This document shows, piece after piece, positions 8,883 through 19,328 of a DNA stretch of 64,000 bases (position 1 is its first letter; every line of letters starts with the position of its first letter). The stretch spans positions 4,798,769 to 4,862,768 of the forward strand of contig CM059624.1 of assembly GCA_030435675.1 (NCBI GenBank). The letters run 5' to 3'. The notes beneath the pieces were generated by a model. It had not been told where the DNA came from, did not search any database, and saw only the letters and a list, made by a program, of their open reading frames with translations. Origin of the DNA: Steinernema hermaphroditum. Lineage: Eukaryota > Nematoda > Chromadorea > Rhabditida > Steinernematidae. Made by a program: the position numbers and the translations under genes.

Positions 8883-10206
8883 CTAAAATTCAAATCCGGA
8901 AAAGTACGGTAGCGATACGTCAGATACGTCAACATTGCGGTGTTCTTCCACAGCAAGATGCGGAATAAACAATGGAGGCGCTTCGAAAATGACGTCGCCC
9001 TCTTCTTGTAAACGGCGAACACGATCGTGAATGACGTCGTGAAGCTCCTTCTCCTCCTTGGTATTGAAGAATTTTACACATGTACCGCAGTAGAATCGTC
9101 GTTTCCCTTTGACGAACACGGAGCAGTGCGTGGTGACAGCGTGGTTGAAGCAGCTTTCCCTGTCGATGAAGGACCGCGTGCACACTGGACAACAGTACAT
9201 TTCAAACGGAATTTCTTTTCCGACTTCTGCGATATCTTCCCCTTTTCTGTGGGCTTCGCGCAGTCTTTCGGATGTCATGCGGCACTGAACGATGGATTTA
9301 ACGTCGTTTGGCAAGACCTCATTATACCAGCATCTCGAGTGGAGGCCGAGGAAACAAAGCGTTCTGTTCGATCAGGTCGACCCAGTAGTCCGCACTGCAC
9401 AGCTTTCTCTTCCCTTTGCCACCGTGGCGCTGTTGTGCGCCTCTCAGAGAAATTTGGCTGATGTTGGGAACGGTTTCAATGATCGGAGGTTCTTGTTGAG
9501 TTGCTTTGCTATCCTTGCGCTTCTGCTTTCGATCGTAAGCGGCTTCGCTAAAAGTAATCAATACTGGTCATGAGCATTATGACTGAACTCACCTTGCGCG
9601 GTACTTCGCCCATTCCCTCTCCAGTATATCTTTCTCTCTGATGTGAGTCGCGAGATGTTTCTTTAGGTTCCCTCTGAGGCGAATTTGCTTTCCGCACTGT
9701 GGACAGAAGTGGACCTTCTTCGGGTAGTGCAGAGTGCGATGCTCGAAGAGGTTGGACTGGTACTTGAACGCTTTGTCGCAAACGTCGCAGCGGAAAGGGC
9801 GCTCGTTGCTGTGCACCACAGCGTGCTCTCTGAGGGCTGAAAATTCACCAATTAGACCATGCTCTCTCAACAAAGACTCACCTTTCGCAGTGGCATACGT
9901 TTTGCTGCAAACGCTGCACTGATTTTTCTCTTCAATGGCCCGTTGCTGGGCATGCTGCAGCTGGAAGGCTTCCCATTCAGCGAAGTCGTGCGACTGCAGA
10001 TGCTGGAAAGTGTGCCAGTCGATGGCGTCCTGCGCCGCCATGTGCTGGAACGGATCCCATTCATGAAGGTTCTCTGGCTGCATGTGCTGGAGAGGGCGCC
10101 ACTGCCCAAGGTCCCAGTCCCGTTCCAATTCAGTTTCACTGATTGGTTCCGGTACGACGGGGGGAATGGCATCACAAACATAGGAAAAACCCCGAAGCTG
10201 ATCCAT
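8883..10206 (-). CDS. C2H2 zinc-finger protein with 14-residue Trp repeat, 396 aa
   Basis: Exons 9882-10206, 9593-9836, 9328-9547 and 8883-9284 join in phase across introns of 45 bp each (the last 43). The region of residues 31-86 holds four tandem 14-residue units with Trp at 36, 50, 64 and 78, each followed by two residues and a [LF]-Q-[HL] core. Three C2H2 fingers follow (CSVCSKTY..., CDVCDKAF..., CPQCGKQI...), the first split by an intron. A basic linker (DRKQKRKDSK) leads to two more fingers in the last exon (CCPVCTRSF with HAVTTH; CGTCVKFF with HDVIH). It is probably a nuclear nucleic-acid-binding protein. An acceptor (ATTTTCAG) lies 10 bp before the ATG. I do not recognise an orthologue. 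Confidence 0.82.
9949..10116 (-). repeat. in-frame 42-bp tandem repeat (four diverged units) in the zinc-finger gene
   Basis: Four consecutive 42-bp units encode the Trp-x2-[LF]-Q-[HL] repeats at an exact 14-residue period. The nucleotide units share a GGAA/CATGCTGGA core visible on the plus strand, but have diverged. Confidence 0.7.
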
Positions 10207-10409
10207 CACCCCAGATCTGAAAATTAAAGAATTGTGAAATTTGAGACGTGAGGTTGTGAATCAAAACATTTATAGAAGCAGAAGTGGGCCACAGAATACG
10301 CCAAAGGAAAGAATGAGTCGTGAGTCTATTCACAGAAAAGTTGAAAAATGGAAAGAAACTATGTACATCAAGTCTAAGGACAATCAATCGTTTTTCTTCA
10401 TAAGTACAA

Positions 10410-11335
10410 CAACAACCCGAAAAGGAAAGAAACACTTTTCTCTAGAAGAAACTTGACAGAAGTAAAATGCTTTCATCGAACTCTTCAGCAAAACACAAGC
10501 GATTTCTCGCGCGGCGGCTCTTAACACGGTAACCCTGGTAAGACAGTTTGATTCATTACATTACTGTCTCTTCCGGGGATCGTCTGCCCTGGCTTCGGTC
10601 AGTTTCGGGTTGCACCGCTCCGGATCGGTCGGTCTACCGAGCACCCGACCGTTTTGGTCACCTTTTCATAAAAACAGGCTACATCGAAACAAAGAAATGT
10701 TTGTCCAGATGTGTCTACTTCGACGCCATAAAGGGATGCTCCACGACGAGGACGTCACTCATTCCAATGGCCGCTTCCATCGTCCTTCTCCTCGCCCTCG
10801 TCGGATCCGCCTTCGCTCAGGCGCCGATGCCCGAGTTGTGTGACAAGGAGGCGCCTACCTGTATGCTCCCTGGCTACGTCTGTGACCTGACGAAGGGAGA
10901 ATGTGTCCTTTTTGCCACCACCACCACAGGTAAAGAGGTCTCTGGAGTCATCCACTGGCGATTCTTTCAGTGGCACCGAACGCTCCTGGCCCCCGTCCTC
11001 CCACTCGCAGTCCCTCTCCCGCCTCCCCGAGCATCGAATGCAGAGACCGTAGCGCCACGGGACGGGTCTCTGACTGTCCCCAGAGGAAACATCTCTGCGA
11101 GAACAAGCTCTACTACGATCTCATGACCGCCGAGTGTCCTAAGACGTGCGGAAGGTGTCCCGGTGAGAAGAAGGAGAACAGAGCCGGAGGAAGTGGGGAC
11201 TGTGTGGACCGCTACGCCCCTGGGAGAGTTTCGGACTGTCCCCAGAGGAAACATCTCTGTGACGACGCACTCTACCGCGATCTGATGGCCGTTCAGTGTC
11301 CCAAGACCTGTGGAAGATGTTAACGTGGAACATGT
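10410..11335 (+). repeat. segmental duplication, copy A (promoter plus ShKT gene)
   Basis: From about 10410 to the stop of the ShKT gene this segment matches 14060-14937 almost base for base, including more than 100 bp of upstream DNA (the GCGATTTCTCGCGCGGCGGC block at 10498 and 14158), the intron and both ShKT domains. A short gap in the 5' region and scattered substitutions separate the copies. Confidence 0.85.
10767..11323 (+). CDS. secreted protein with two ShKT domains, copy A, 171 aa
   Basis: Exons 10767-10929 and 10971-11323 join across a 41-bp intron (GTAAAG ... TTTCAG, phase 1). The protein has a clear signal peptide (MAASIVLLLALVGSAFAQ), a short region with four Cys, a Pro/Ser linker and two ShKT domains (both with GRVSDCPQRKHLC and CPKTCGRC). 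The two domains are closer to each other than to those in the 648 and 1539 genes, so they arose by internal duplication. The equivalent position of the extra upstream in-frame ATG in copy B reads ACG here, so the start is the MAAS methionine shared by both. It is probably secreted to a surface or gut lumen; function unknown. Confidence 0.88.
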
Positions 11336-11407
11336 AGGAACCTGCAGAAGAAGTAAAAACTCTTTTTTATGAAGTAGATACAGTATACATGTAACGTAAA
11401 ACGAAAT

Positions 11408-12340
11408 TCATCGGAACATCTTTCGGTTTATGGAGATCTTATTGAAGTATTCAGTGAAGGCGAACCAGGAAGAAGCGAGCGGAACATACCGTACTCTGAA
11501 GCGCCTTCCCTCTTTCGTGAAAATTTCCATTTTTCCGTCTTGAAGATCCATCTGTAGACCTTGAGCTTCTAGCATTTCTCTCATAACGGCCGTCTTCGAG
11601 GTGCTGACCTCCATCATGAATCTGTCGACGTCGTTCCTGTGCAGCCACTTGTCCACCAACTTGTGCAGCATCGTTTCATACGGTACTTCGCTTTCTTCGG
11701 ACCAAACGAACGCCAGCCGTCGGAAGACTCTCGAGGCGGCGAGGGTCTCGAAGGAGTCCAAGTGGTCCTGAGTGACGGCGACCTCCCCTCGAGGAGCGTA
11801 GGTCAGGAGGGTGCCGCGCTCGACGGCTCTTCTGAAGATGGCCAGGGACAGCGTGGGGTCGCCCTTGAACTTGTCTTCGGAGAATTCGATGACTCTGGGC
11901 ACTGCCCAGATGAGGGGCATCAATCGGGTCATGTCGAAGTGGACGCTGTGGACAAGATTCAGAGTCACTCCGTAGCTGTTCTTCGACAGAATAGAGCACA
12001 GTTTCCTCAGATTCGACGGATTTAGCTCGTGGTAGGCGAGGTGCTCGGGGTTGTCGACGAGATTGTGGCTGAAGGCAAGGCCCTCTTTGCAGAAATACAC
12101 TTCATGGACGTAATAGGGACAAAGAGGATTGTTTTGGATCGAATCCCAGAGGTCGCCATCGGAGAAGGCGAAGAAAACGGCGTCAGATTGCGCTGATTTC
12201 TTCAGATAGAGGGAGGTCGGCTTCTTCTTCTCCCGTTTAGCGGCCACTCTGCCCCACTCGGAGCTCAGCTGGAGGAGCTGCCGCGTCCATCCCATCAGGC
12301 TTTGGGTTTCGATGATAAAAACGGTCGGCACAGTGTCCAT
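11408..12340 (-). CDS. 310-aa family protein, M-[DE]-x-VP-x2-FI-x-E type, single exon
   Basis: A single exon from ATG 12340 encodes MDTVPTVFIIETQ, WGRVAAKREKKK and a long alternating helix/strand protein without signal peptide or membrane segment. The gene at 37314 shares the N terminus (MEFVPALFIQE, WGKVARRE), overall length and an internal VPY-containing block in the C-terminal third, so both belong to one lineage-expanded family. The short N-terminal helical motif followed by a repeat-like body recalls F-box/FTH-type nematode proteins, but I see no convincing F-box. An acceptor (GATTTTTTAG) sits 4 bp upstream of the ATG. The frame is open upstream without an ATG, and I do not use that extension. 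Confidence 0.75.
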   Translation of the reverse strand: MDTVPTVFIIETQSLMGWTRQLLQLSSEWGRVAAKREKKKPTSLYLKKSAQSDAVFFAFSDGDLWDSIQNNPLCPYYVHEVYFCKEGLAFSHNLVDNPEHLAYHELNPSNLRKLCSILSKNSYGVTLNLVHSVHFDMTRLMPLIWAVPRVIEFSEDKFKGDPTLSLAIFRRAVERGTLLTYAPRGEVAVTQDHLDSFETLAASRVFRRLAFVWSEESEVPYETMLHKLVDKWLHRNDVDRFMMEVSTSKTAVMREMLEAQGLQMDLQDGKMEIFTKEGRRFRVRYVPLASSWFAFTEYFNKISINRKMFR

Positions 12341-13005
12341 CTTTCTAAAAAATCGAAAATCAGAGGAGTCTAAGAAGGCGATCAATAGATGATGAGGGGA
12401 AAACAAAACGGATGACGGGACGAGAGCAAACACGACGCGAGCGAGCAGCGAACGGAGATCTTTTGTGTAAAAATCGAGAGTGAGGATGTGGATAAGTGGT
12501 TGAGTGAGAAGGAAAAGCACTCCCACGCAATGAACAACATGGCGAACCAATACAAAACGCCCAAGATCTCAAATAAAAAACGCCTTCCTATGTTCTGTTC
12601 GTCACAGATTACGAAGGTGCGATGGGAGCGTGTGATTATAATTTCCTAAAGTTATCCACAGTGAGTTGCAACTGGGGAGAGCTCCTCCTCGACGGGAAGA
12701 TCGCTACGTCTTGATCGTCGGAAGATCCTCGCCATATAAAGACGGCCCTATGACCTAGAAGAGTGGCGCTCCAGCGGTTTCCTCTCTAATCTTTACAGGA
12801 TGGTATTCGCAGCGCTTGTATCATTGCTCTGTTGAAGCAAACAGACGTGAGTTGGTTGGTGTCCCGGTCAGACCTTAACACAAGGCCGCTTATGCCATCC
12901 CAAAACCACTCCACACTGCACATCAATAACAAGGGTGCGGGAAGCTAGCAAAGTGAAGCAAAGATCGATGTCCAAGACTTTATCCTATAGAGTAACAATG
13001 AACAA

Positions 13006-13629
13006 CTACTTCTCTTTTTGCAAATCACCAGGCTTGGAGCCTGGGGTAGATTCCAAATCAGCGTAGTGGGGGAACTGCTTCGGCCGGTCGATATCTGCGA
13101 ATCCTTTGCCGGTTGTGTCGATGCGAGGTGCTCGTTTTTCCGTGACCGTATCTTGCTTGGCTTGAGCCTGAAAGAAAAATCGTCACTTAGCGCAAAGTAA
13201 ACAATAGCAGAGTTGTCCAGAACACTCAGAATGCTCCAAAACACAGCTCATCGATACTGGTTTTGGATGGCTGTTCAGCACAACATCACATCGGAAATTA
13301 GAAGAAATAGTACCTGCTGCCGCTGACGGTTCAAGAAGATTTCTTGATCCGATGGTGGAAATCTTCGCGTTCCCTTCAGCCAGGACTCCCACTCAATGCT
13401 GGGCGCATGCCGCTCACCAGATGCCGGCGGATCATAGCCTCTTCATGTAGCATACAGTACGATGAGCGTATGAGCACAAAACAAACCTTGTTATATTACT
13501 ACGCGACTTGTGAAACTCGTAGAATCTGTTCCCAAATGAATCTTCGGCGATATACTTCTTCGGAGGAGCGTCAGTGAGCGATTTGGTGAGCAGGTTCCAC
13601 ACTCGACCCCACGCTCCGGGTCGACTCAT
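13006..13629 (-). CDS. NDUFAF2/mimitin-like complex I assembly factor, 137 aa
   Basis: Exons 13503-13629, 13314-13438 and 13006-13167 join in phase. The N-terminal part (WGRVWNLLTKSL, then DSFGNRFYEF) and the second exon (APSIEWESWLKGTRRFPPS) match the pattern of the NDUFAF2 (B17.2L, mimitin) family, with its D-x-FGN-x-[FY]-Y and P-x-EW-x-[AS]-W-[IL] signatures. Family members are mitochondrial chaperones that bind late assembly intermediates of NADH:ubiquinone oxidoreductase. The C-terminal exon is polar and less conserved (TTGKGFADIDRPKQFPHY). An acceptor (CGTTTCAG) ends immediately before the ATG, strongly suggesting spliced-leader addition at the start codon. Length is near the family's short members. 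Confidence 0.85.
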
Positions 13630-13739
13630 CTGAAACGGTGACAGATAACATTCAGTCAACACTCATAACAGCAATTGTGAGATGATCACGCAACGCACAA
13701 GGCAGCAAGATCCTACAAAGGGTTGTCCGAGGGCAAAAG

Positions 13740-14036
13740 TTATCGATGTGATACGTTCAACGCCGCCTTCTTTCGTGCTACAGGGCACGTTGGATGGACC
13801 GCAACAAGAGGTCCAGGGTTGAGGCCTTCGGAGACCTGGACCTCCAGGGACATGTCGCCGAATTCCTTTTCGCGCATACGGTAATTTACATGCCCACAGC
13901 TATAATTTCGTGCGACAGTGTTCATTGAATTGCAGAGCTGGCGTGTGGCAAACACATAAACGCGAATAAACTTTCGCTCGGGCTCGCAATAATTCAGATA
14001 AAACTCAAAATGCGTTTGAAGCGTTCTCGTCGACAT
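13740..14036 (-). CDS. possible small gene, 98 aa
   Basis: A single open frame from ATG 14036 to 13740 has fairly protein-like composition (FEFYLNYCEPERKF, GDMSLEVQVSEGLNPG). There is no signal peptide or known domain. It sits between the NDUFAF2 homologue and the duplicated promoter of ShKT copy B, and has no splice-site support. It could equally be chance. Confidence 0.25.
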   Translation of the reverse strand: MSTRTLQTHFEFYLNYCEPERKFIRVYVFATRQLCNSMNTVARNYSCGHVNYRMREKEFGDMSLEVQVSEGLNPGPLVAVHPTCPVARKKAALNVSHR

Positions 14037-14059
14037 TCGAATAGATGACAGAACTGTTC

Positions 14060-14937
14060 ATAAATACGACAGCAACCCGGAAAACAGAGAAACACTTTTC
14101 CCTAGAAGAAACTTGAGAGAAGTCAAATTCTTTCAGCGAACTCTTCAGCAAAACACAAGCGATTTCTCGCGCGGCGGCTCTTAACACGGTAACCCTGGTG
14201 ACACAGTCTGATGCATTGCATTACTGTCTCTTTTGGAATCGTACGACCGTAGCACCCGACCGTTTTGGTCACCTTTTCATAAAAACAGGCTACATCGAAA
14301 CAAAGAATTGTTTGTCCAGATGTGTCTACTTCGGCGCCATAAAGGGATACTCCACGACGAGGATGTCACTCATTCCAATGGCCGCTTCCATCGTCCTTCT
14401 CCTCGCCCTCGTCGGATCCGCCTTCGCCCAGGCGCCGATGCCCGAGTTGTGCGACAAGGAGGCGCCCACCTGCATGCTCCCTGGCTACGTCTGTGACCTG
14501 ACGAAGGGAGAATGTGTCCTTTCTGCCACCACCACCACAGGTAAAGAGGTCTCTGGAGTCATCCACTGGCGATCCTTTCAGTGGCACCGAACCCTCCTGG
14601 CCCCCGTCCTCCCACTCGCAGTCCCTCTCCCGCCTCCCCGAGCATCGAATGCAGAGACCGTAGCGCCACGGGACGGGTCTCTGACTGTCCCCAGAGGAAA
14701 CATCTCTGCGAGAACAAGCTCTACTACGATCTCATGACCGCCGAGTGTCCTAAGACGTGCGGAAGGTGTCCCGGTGAGAAGAAGGAGAAAAAAGCCGGAG
14801 GAAGTGGGGACTGTGTGGACCGCCACGCCCCTGGGAGAGTTTCGGACTGTCCCCAGAGGAAACATCTCTGTGACGACGCACTCTACAGCGATCTGATGGC
14901 CGTTCAGTGTCCAAAGACATGTGGAAGATGTCGATCT
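14060..14937 (+). repeat. segmental duplication, copy B (promoter plus ShKT gene)
   Basis: Direct repeat of 10410-11323, about 3.65 kb downstream. Identity is high through the upstream block, exon 1, intron and exon 2. Downstream of the stop the two copies diverge at once. The copy has a deletion of about 60 bp relative to copy A around 14225. Confidence 0.85.
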
Positions 14938-14940
14938 TAG
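14378..14940 (+). CDS. secreted protein with two ShKT domains, copy B, 173 aa
   Basis: Exons 14378-14540 and 14582-14940 join across a 41-bp intron identical in position and phase to copy A. Signal peptide, linker and both ShKT domains are nearly identical to copy A; differences include KKEKKAG for KKENRAG, SDLMA for RDLMA and two extra residues (RS) before the stop. An in-frame ATG 15 bp upstream (14363) could add MSLIP, but the equivalent codon in copy A is ACG, so I use the shared start. The stop is 90 bp from the stop of the convergent PTR gene. Confidence 0.87.
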
Positions 14941-15017
14941 GATGTGTAGTAGGCAAAATTAAGATAGAGAATCTTTGTTCATTTCAATAACAGAGAGATC
15001 GTTGTCGCTGGGGAGAA

Positions 15018-15023
15018 AATAAA
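15018..15023 (+). other. poly(A) signal of ShKT copy B
   Basis: AATAAA lies 78 bp past the stop, immediately before the convergent PTR gene ends at 15031, so the two 3' UTRs are likely to overlap. Confidence 0.45.
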
Positions 15024-15030
15024 TAGGTCA

Positions 15031-18000
15031 CTAGCACTTGTTCTTCATTGCAACCTCCTTTGGTTCGGACTTCTTCACGAGTAGGAAGTCGACGACCCGA
15101 TTCACCGTTATCAACAGTACCGGCAAAATGAATATCGCATGGATGAATCCAAGAAGAATGACTATTATGACGATCTTGGCAAAGGTGTCAATTAGCTGAC
15201 TGTTGTTTGCCATCAACACAAGAGAGGCAGCCGTGGTGGTCAAGCATGCCTCCCCCGAGGGCCACCCGACGGAGAGGAGGGTGAGTCGCGTCCTCTCGGC
15301 GTATTCGAAATTCGAAAACTTCGCGAAGTGGTAGCTGATGTGCGCCGTATAGTCGACGCTGAAGCCGACGGCCATCAGCAGGCCTGACAGGGCCACGGCG
15401 TCCAAGTTGATGCCTAAAATGTCGAAGAGTCGTTGTAAGAGACGGAAATAGGTACCCGTCAGAGCCATGATGGCGAAGACTCCGGCGTTGATGGAGAGTA
15501 CGGTAAGCAGAGCTGAGAGGATAGAGCCTGTTTCACCAATAAACATAATGCAGATCAGAGTCAAGCAGGCGAGGGTGCTGAGTACGGTAGCGACGGCGAT
15601 GGAGCCAACGGTGGTGAGCTGGTCGCAGAGGTAGTTGCGGCCGTTGTAGGCGGTGACGTTGAAGTCGGAGTACTCGGCGGTCAGGAAGCGCCACTTGGCG
15701 AGTCGCTCGGCGCGTTCGCTCATGTTGGATGAGCCGCGGAAGGCCGTTGTGAACAGGAACTCCCGGATGCACTGCGGGTGGTCCAGCGCGCAAGCCGATG
15801 CGTCGATGTGGATAGCCGGTCGCCAGTGGGGGTGTTCTTCGAGGAAACGCGGCATAAGGGTGTAGGAGAAGCGGTCGGAGCGGTGCTGCTGGAAGCCCGA
15901 TTCCTGAAAGCTCGGGTGACCTCTGACCTTCTTGTTTTGGGCACCTTTGTGTCGAAGATGTGATATTCCAAGTACTGCATGTACTGGAGAAGGATGAGAG
16001 AAGTCGACTGGAATCCTATACTTGTCTCGTCTAAATTTTCGATGCTTTGCACAAATCCGAAGAAGTCATCGCGGCGCTTCGCGTTCGTAAAGTTTCCAGG
16101 GTTCTGGACGACCAAGAAGACCTTGTCGGCCTCGTTCTCCAGGTACTTCTTTTCCATGTTCAAGTAGGTCAACACAGGAGAGTCCGCAAGGAACACCTTG
16201 TCAGGCTTCATTTCGATTTCCATTCTTGAGCTTCCCACAAAGATGACCCAGCCATAGAAGACGAAGAAGACCACGGCGGCGAGGGGAGCTTTGCCAGAGG
16301 CCAAGACTTTTCCGAGGTTCCTGATCTGAACGTCCGTCTTTTAGAACTCTTTGGGACAGTGAAACCTACAAGATCGTGATAGAACTGTCTCACTTTGTAG
16401 AGGATCTTCGGACCTCGACAGGTAAGTTTCTTCGGGGAGAGCGTAAGAAGAGCTCCGAAGATGAACACCTAAATGTTAAGTATGGTCACGCCCCAGCTCC
16501 CTTCTTACTTGATAGAAAAAGGCGACGCCAATGGCTACGGTAGTGTAGATTGAGAAGACTTGAATGGCCGGGGTCGAGGTAAAGGCTCCGATGGCGAAGG
16601 AAAGGACGTTTGTCAGGGTAGATAGACAAATAGACGGTCCGGCTTCGACCAGTGTCTCTCCCAGTCGTCTAGAAATGTTCGTCTATGTCTTTGTCTATGG
16701 TTGCACTCACTCATTCGTTTCCAACTTCGGATCGGTCGATCTCCACGCCGCCATGATCAAGAACATATCGTCGATTCCTACAGTAAGAACCAGGAACACG
16801 GATACGGTAACGATTGGCTGGTAGGCGAGACCAAAAGCGCCGATAAGGACTCCGAATGCGGCCGCTATTCCGAAGATCGGAGTGATAATGCCGACAACCA
16901 CAGCCAAAGGATGGTTTTCCTCAGGACTGAAGAGACAGTAGACGGAGACAAAAGGGTTCTAGACTTACTGAGACGTTGTGATCAGACAGACCACAATGAA
17001 CATGACCATGCAAGCGATGAGGAAGGGAGTGGCGCTTAGGCCGGTGCGTCTGACTTCGTTGGCGATCATGGCCTGGTTGATGAAGACGATCTGGAGGGAC
17101 GACGGCGCGGCGTTGACCTCCTGGACAGCCTCCCAGAGCCGTGCGTCCCAGCGCTCCATGAGGGCCTTGTGGGAGGCGTTCTGGAGGAACGTCTGGAAGC
17201 CCACCTCCACCAGCTTCACGCTGTTGATGATCCCGCCGCGATCGTTGCGGGACTAGACGACGATCAGGGGCTGTCGGGCCGTGTACTCACCTTGGACTTG
17301 GTGGTGTCGACACCGAAGAACTTGTCGCCGACGTAGACGAGTGTGTCGAGGAGTTTCATCGTCGGGTAGGTGAGGCGCACGTTCGGGTCGGGCTTCTTCG
17401 GGTCGATGAGCGCCGCCGTGGAGACGTTCCTCGTGAGGCTGGTGAAGATAAATGTCACCAGGTCGTTCGAGTCACAGGCGTTCGTGCACAGGTTACGGTA
17501 GCTGAGTCCCTCCACGGTGACGTTGTGCTCGAGGTAGTGGATGAGATCCACGAGGGCCTCGGCTTCGGTCGTCCGAAGGAGAGTGCCTCCATCTCGCGCC
17601 TGGATGTAGATTTTTGTGCCGTACGGTTTTCCATCGTGACTAAAAGGGGAAGCTAATGTAATGACTATTATGACGTCATCATTATCCAGGAAAGGCCTTC
17701 GAGAGCCTTTCAACCATAAGGGCATCTTTCAAATGTCTTGGAAAATTCCTCTTTTTGGCTTTGTTCTTTACTCAACGAATCTCAGAACAGATTTTCCTCA
17801 ATTTTCTAATGTCGCCTACCACCAGCTTGTCCCTCAACTTACCGTACGAATTCGTCAAAAACGCGTTTTTCCTTCCAAGAAGGACTGTCCAACGGGGTAA
17901 ACTGTTCCTCTATGTCGTTAAGTTCGCCGAAATTCACGAGGCCCAGACCGCAGATCACGGTGATGAATGCGAAGACCACAATGACCGCAAAAGGATGCGA

Positions 18001-18123
18001 CCCGATCTAAAGTGACAGGGAAATATTGCAACATGCGTAAAAAGGAAAACCGACGAGAAATCCGGTTCGGAAGAACACGCGATCGGAGAACGTCCGGCGA
18101 CGCTCACTCTCGGCTCCTTTCAT
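15031..18123 (-). CDS. patched-related (PTR) membrane protein A, 850 aa
   Basis: Ten exons join in phase: 18055-18123, 17843-18006, 17291-17639, 16969-17252, 16711-16926, 16509-16668, 16370-16468, 15945-16325, 15456-15903 and 15031-15413. The product has RND/patched architecture: an N-terminal membrane segment (FAVIVVFAFITVICGLG), a large Cys-containing extracellular loop (LCTNACDSND), a sterol-sensing-type multi-helix block with VGIDDMF, a second loop (VGSSRMEIEM...) and a final helix bundle with GFSVDYTAH. The paired Asp motifs in the fourth and tenth helices fit proton-driven RND transporters. In nematodes PTR proteins act in cuticle formation, moulting and endocytosis. The first donor is non-consensus (GTCGGT). 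It is paralogous to the gene at 19329-22919. Confidence 0.9.
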
Positions 18124-19328
18124 AGCACTTGAGACAAAGCGCGCGAGCGAGGATGAGCGGGACGATATGGGTCACTCGCCGACGACGAAGTGAATTATGA
18201 ATTGGCGGTCTTCCAGGCTCAGATTGTGGGTTGGTAAGTTGCAAACGGGTTTCAGGAAATCAAGTTCGCCGTCGGGAAGACCGGCTCTCGTTTTGGAGTG
18301 TTAATTGACCAGATTGTCCGAGAACAAGAGAAACAGCGTGGTGCGCAAGCCTCCTCTTTAATAAGTGAGACGTAGAAGGACGACAAAGTGCAATTAGGAA
18401 AAGTTCGGAAGTTGGGAGCAGAGGATAAAAAGTGATTTATGTTCGGGGGGATGAATGACCTGCGAGAATAGTCGGAATGTTGGACATTGAGGGGAGATGC
18501 CGTTTTCTAAGGGTAAGGAAGAGGGCCACCTTCTGCGACTCGACTTTAAATGGACTGGAGAAAGGGCGCCTTCGTGGTGCAGGAACACGAGCAAGAATCC
18601 CAGAAGCAAGAATCACAATCCCAGGGGCGAAGAATCCCAGAAACAGATCATTGACTATAAGAAGTCGTTTCAGTACGGGTATTGAGCTGGTTACGGTGAA
18701 GGGTGCCGGTTATATGGTGCCCATGGACAGATAGAGATTTATTAACATTACTTAAACTACATTTTCACGTGAAATGCTCGTGTATACGCGCAATGAATCA
18801 GAAAATCTGGATGTTATAAATCCGCGCGATGCCCTCGGCCAAGTAACGAAAGGGTCAAGTAATCATGCGGCGACAAGGCACAATACAACAGGCGGTAAAC
18901 AAACTAATTTTTAACCCATAAATAGAGAAAAGACCTTAGTATCGCGATCGCTTCTGAGCTGTCTGTGTGGCTCACTGCTAAGCGCTTCATTCGTGATCGG
19001 TTCAACGCCGTCGCGGATCCTCATTTTGAGAAATGACCGCTCCTTGAATGGTCGAATGCGACCGGGAGCGATTGATTAACAATGAGATCCTAATGATTAA
19101 TGATAACATCGCTGTTTATGGTCATTCCGATACGAACGGCCGCTAAGAGAATAGTGTGATCTGTCTTTTCCGCTTTTCTCTCCGAAAATTCATGTGAATG
19201 TGCTATATAGATAAAAATCGGATCGTAACTTCCAGCGGACACTTCACCCTATGTCTGTGAGAATATTCCAATATGTTATTATTTATTAATTAGTCGCTAC
19301 CCGCATGGAAATTCGCAACAATTAACAA
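18124..19328. other. intergenic, no gene supported (promoter of PTR A)
   Basis: This 1.2 kb lies between the start of PTR A and the stop of PTR B. Short open frames near 18480-18730 lack splice or composition support. A weak local repetition of AAGAATCCCAG-like words occurs at 18590-18650. Confidence 0.5.

Noticed and set aside
12341..12550. N-terminal extension of the 11408-12340 protein
   Set aside because: The open frame continues upstream but contains no ATG before 12340, and an acceptor lies just before the MDTVP start shared with the paralogue.
12730..12830. CCATATAAAG box followed by a short hydrophobic start MVFAALVSLLC
   Set aside because: The frame stops after 11 codons and no donor rescues it in phase; at best a remnant.
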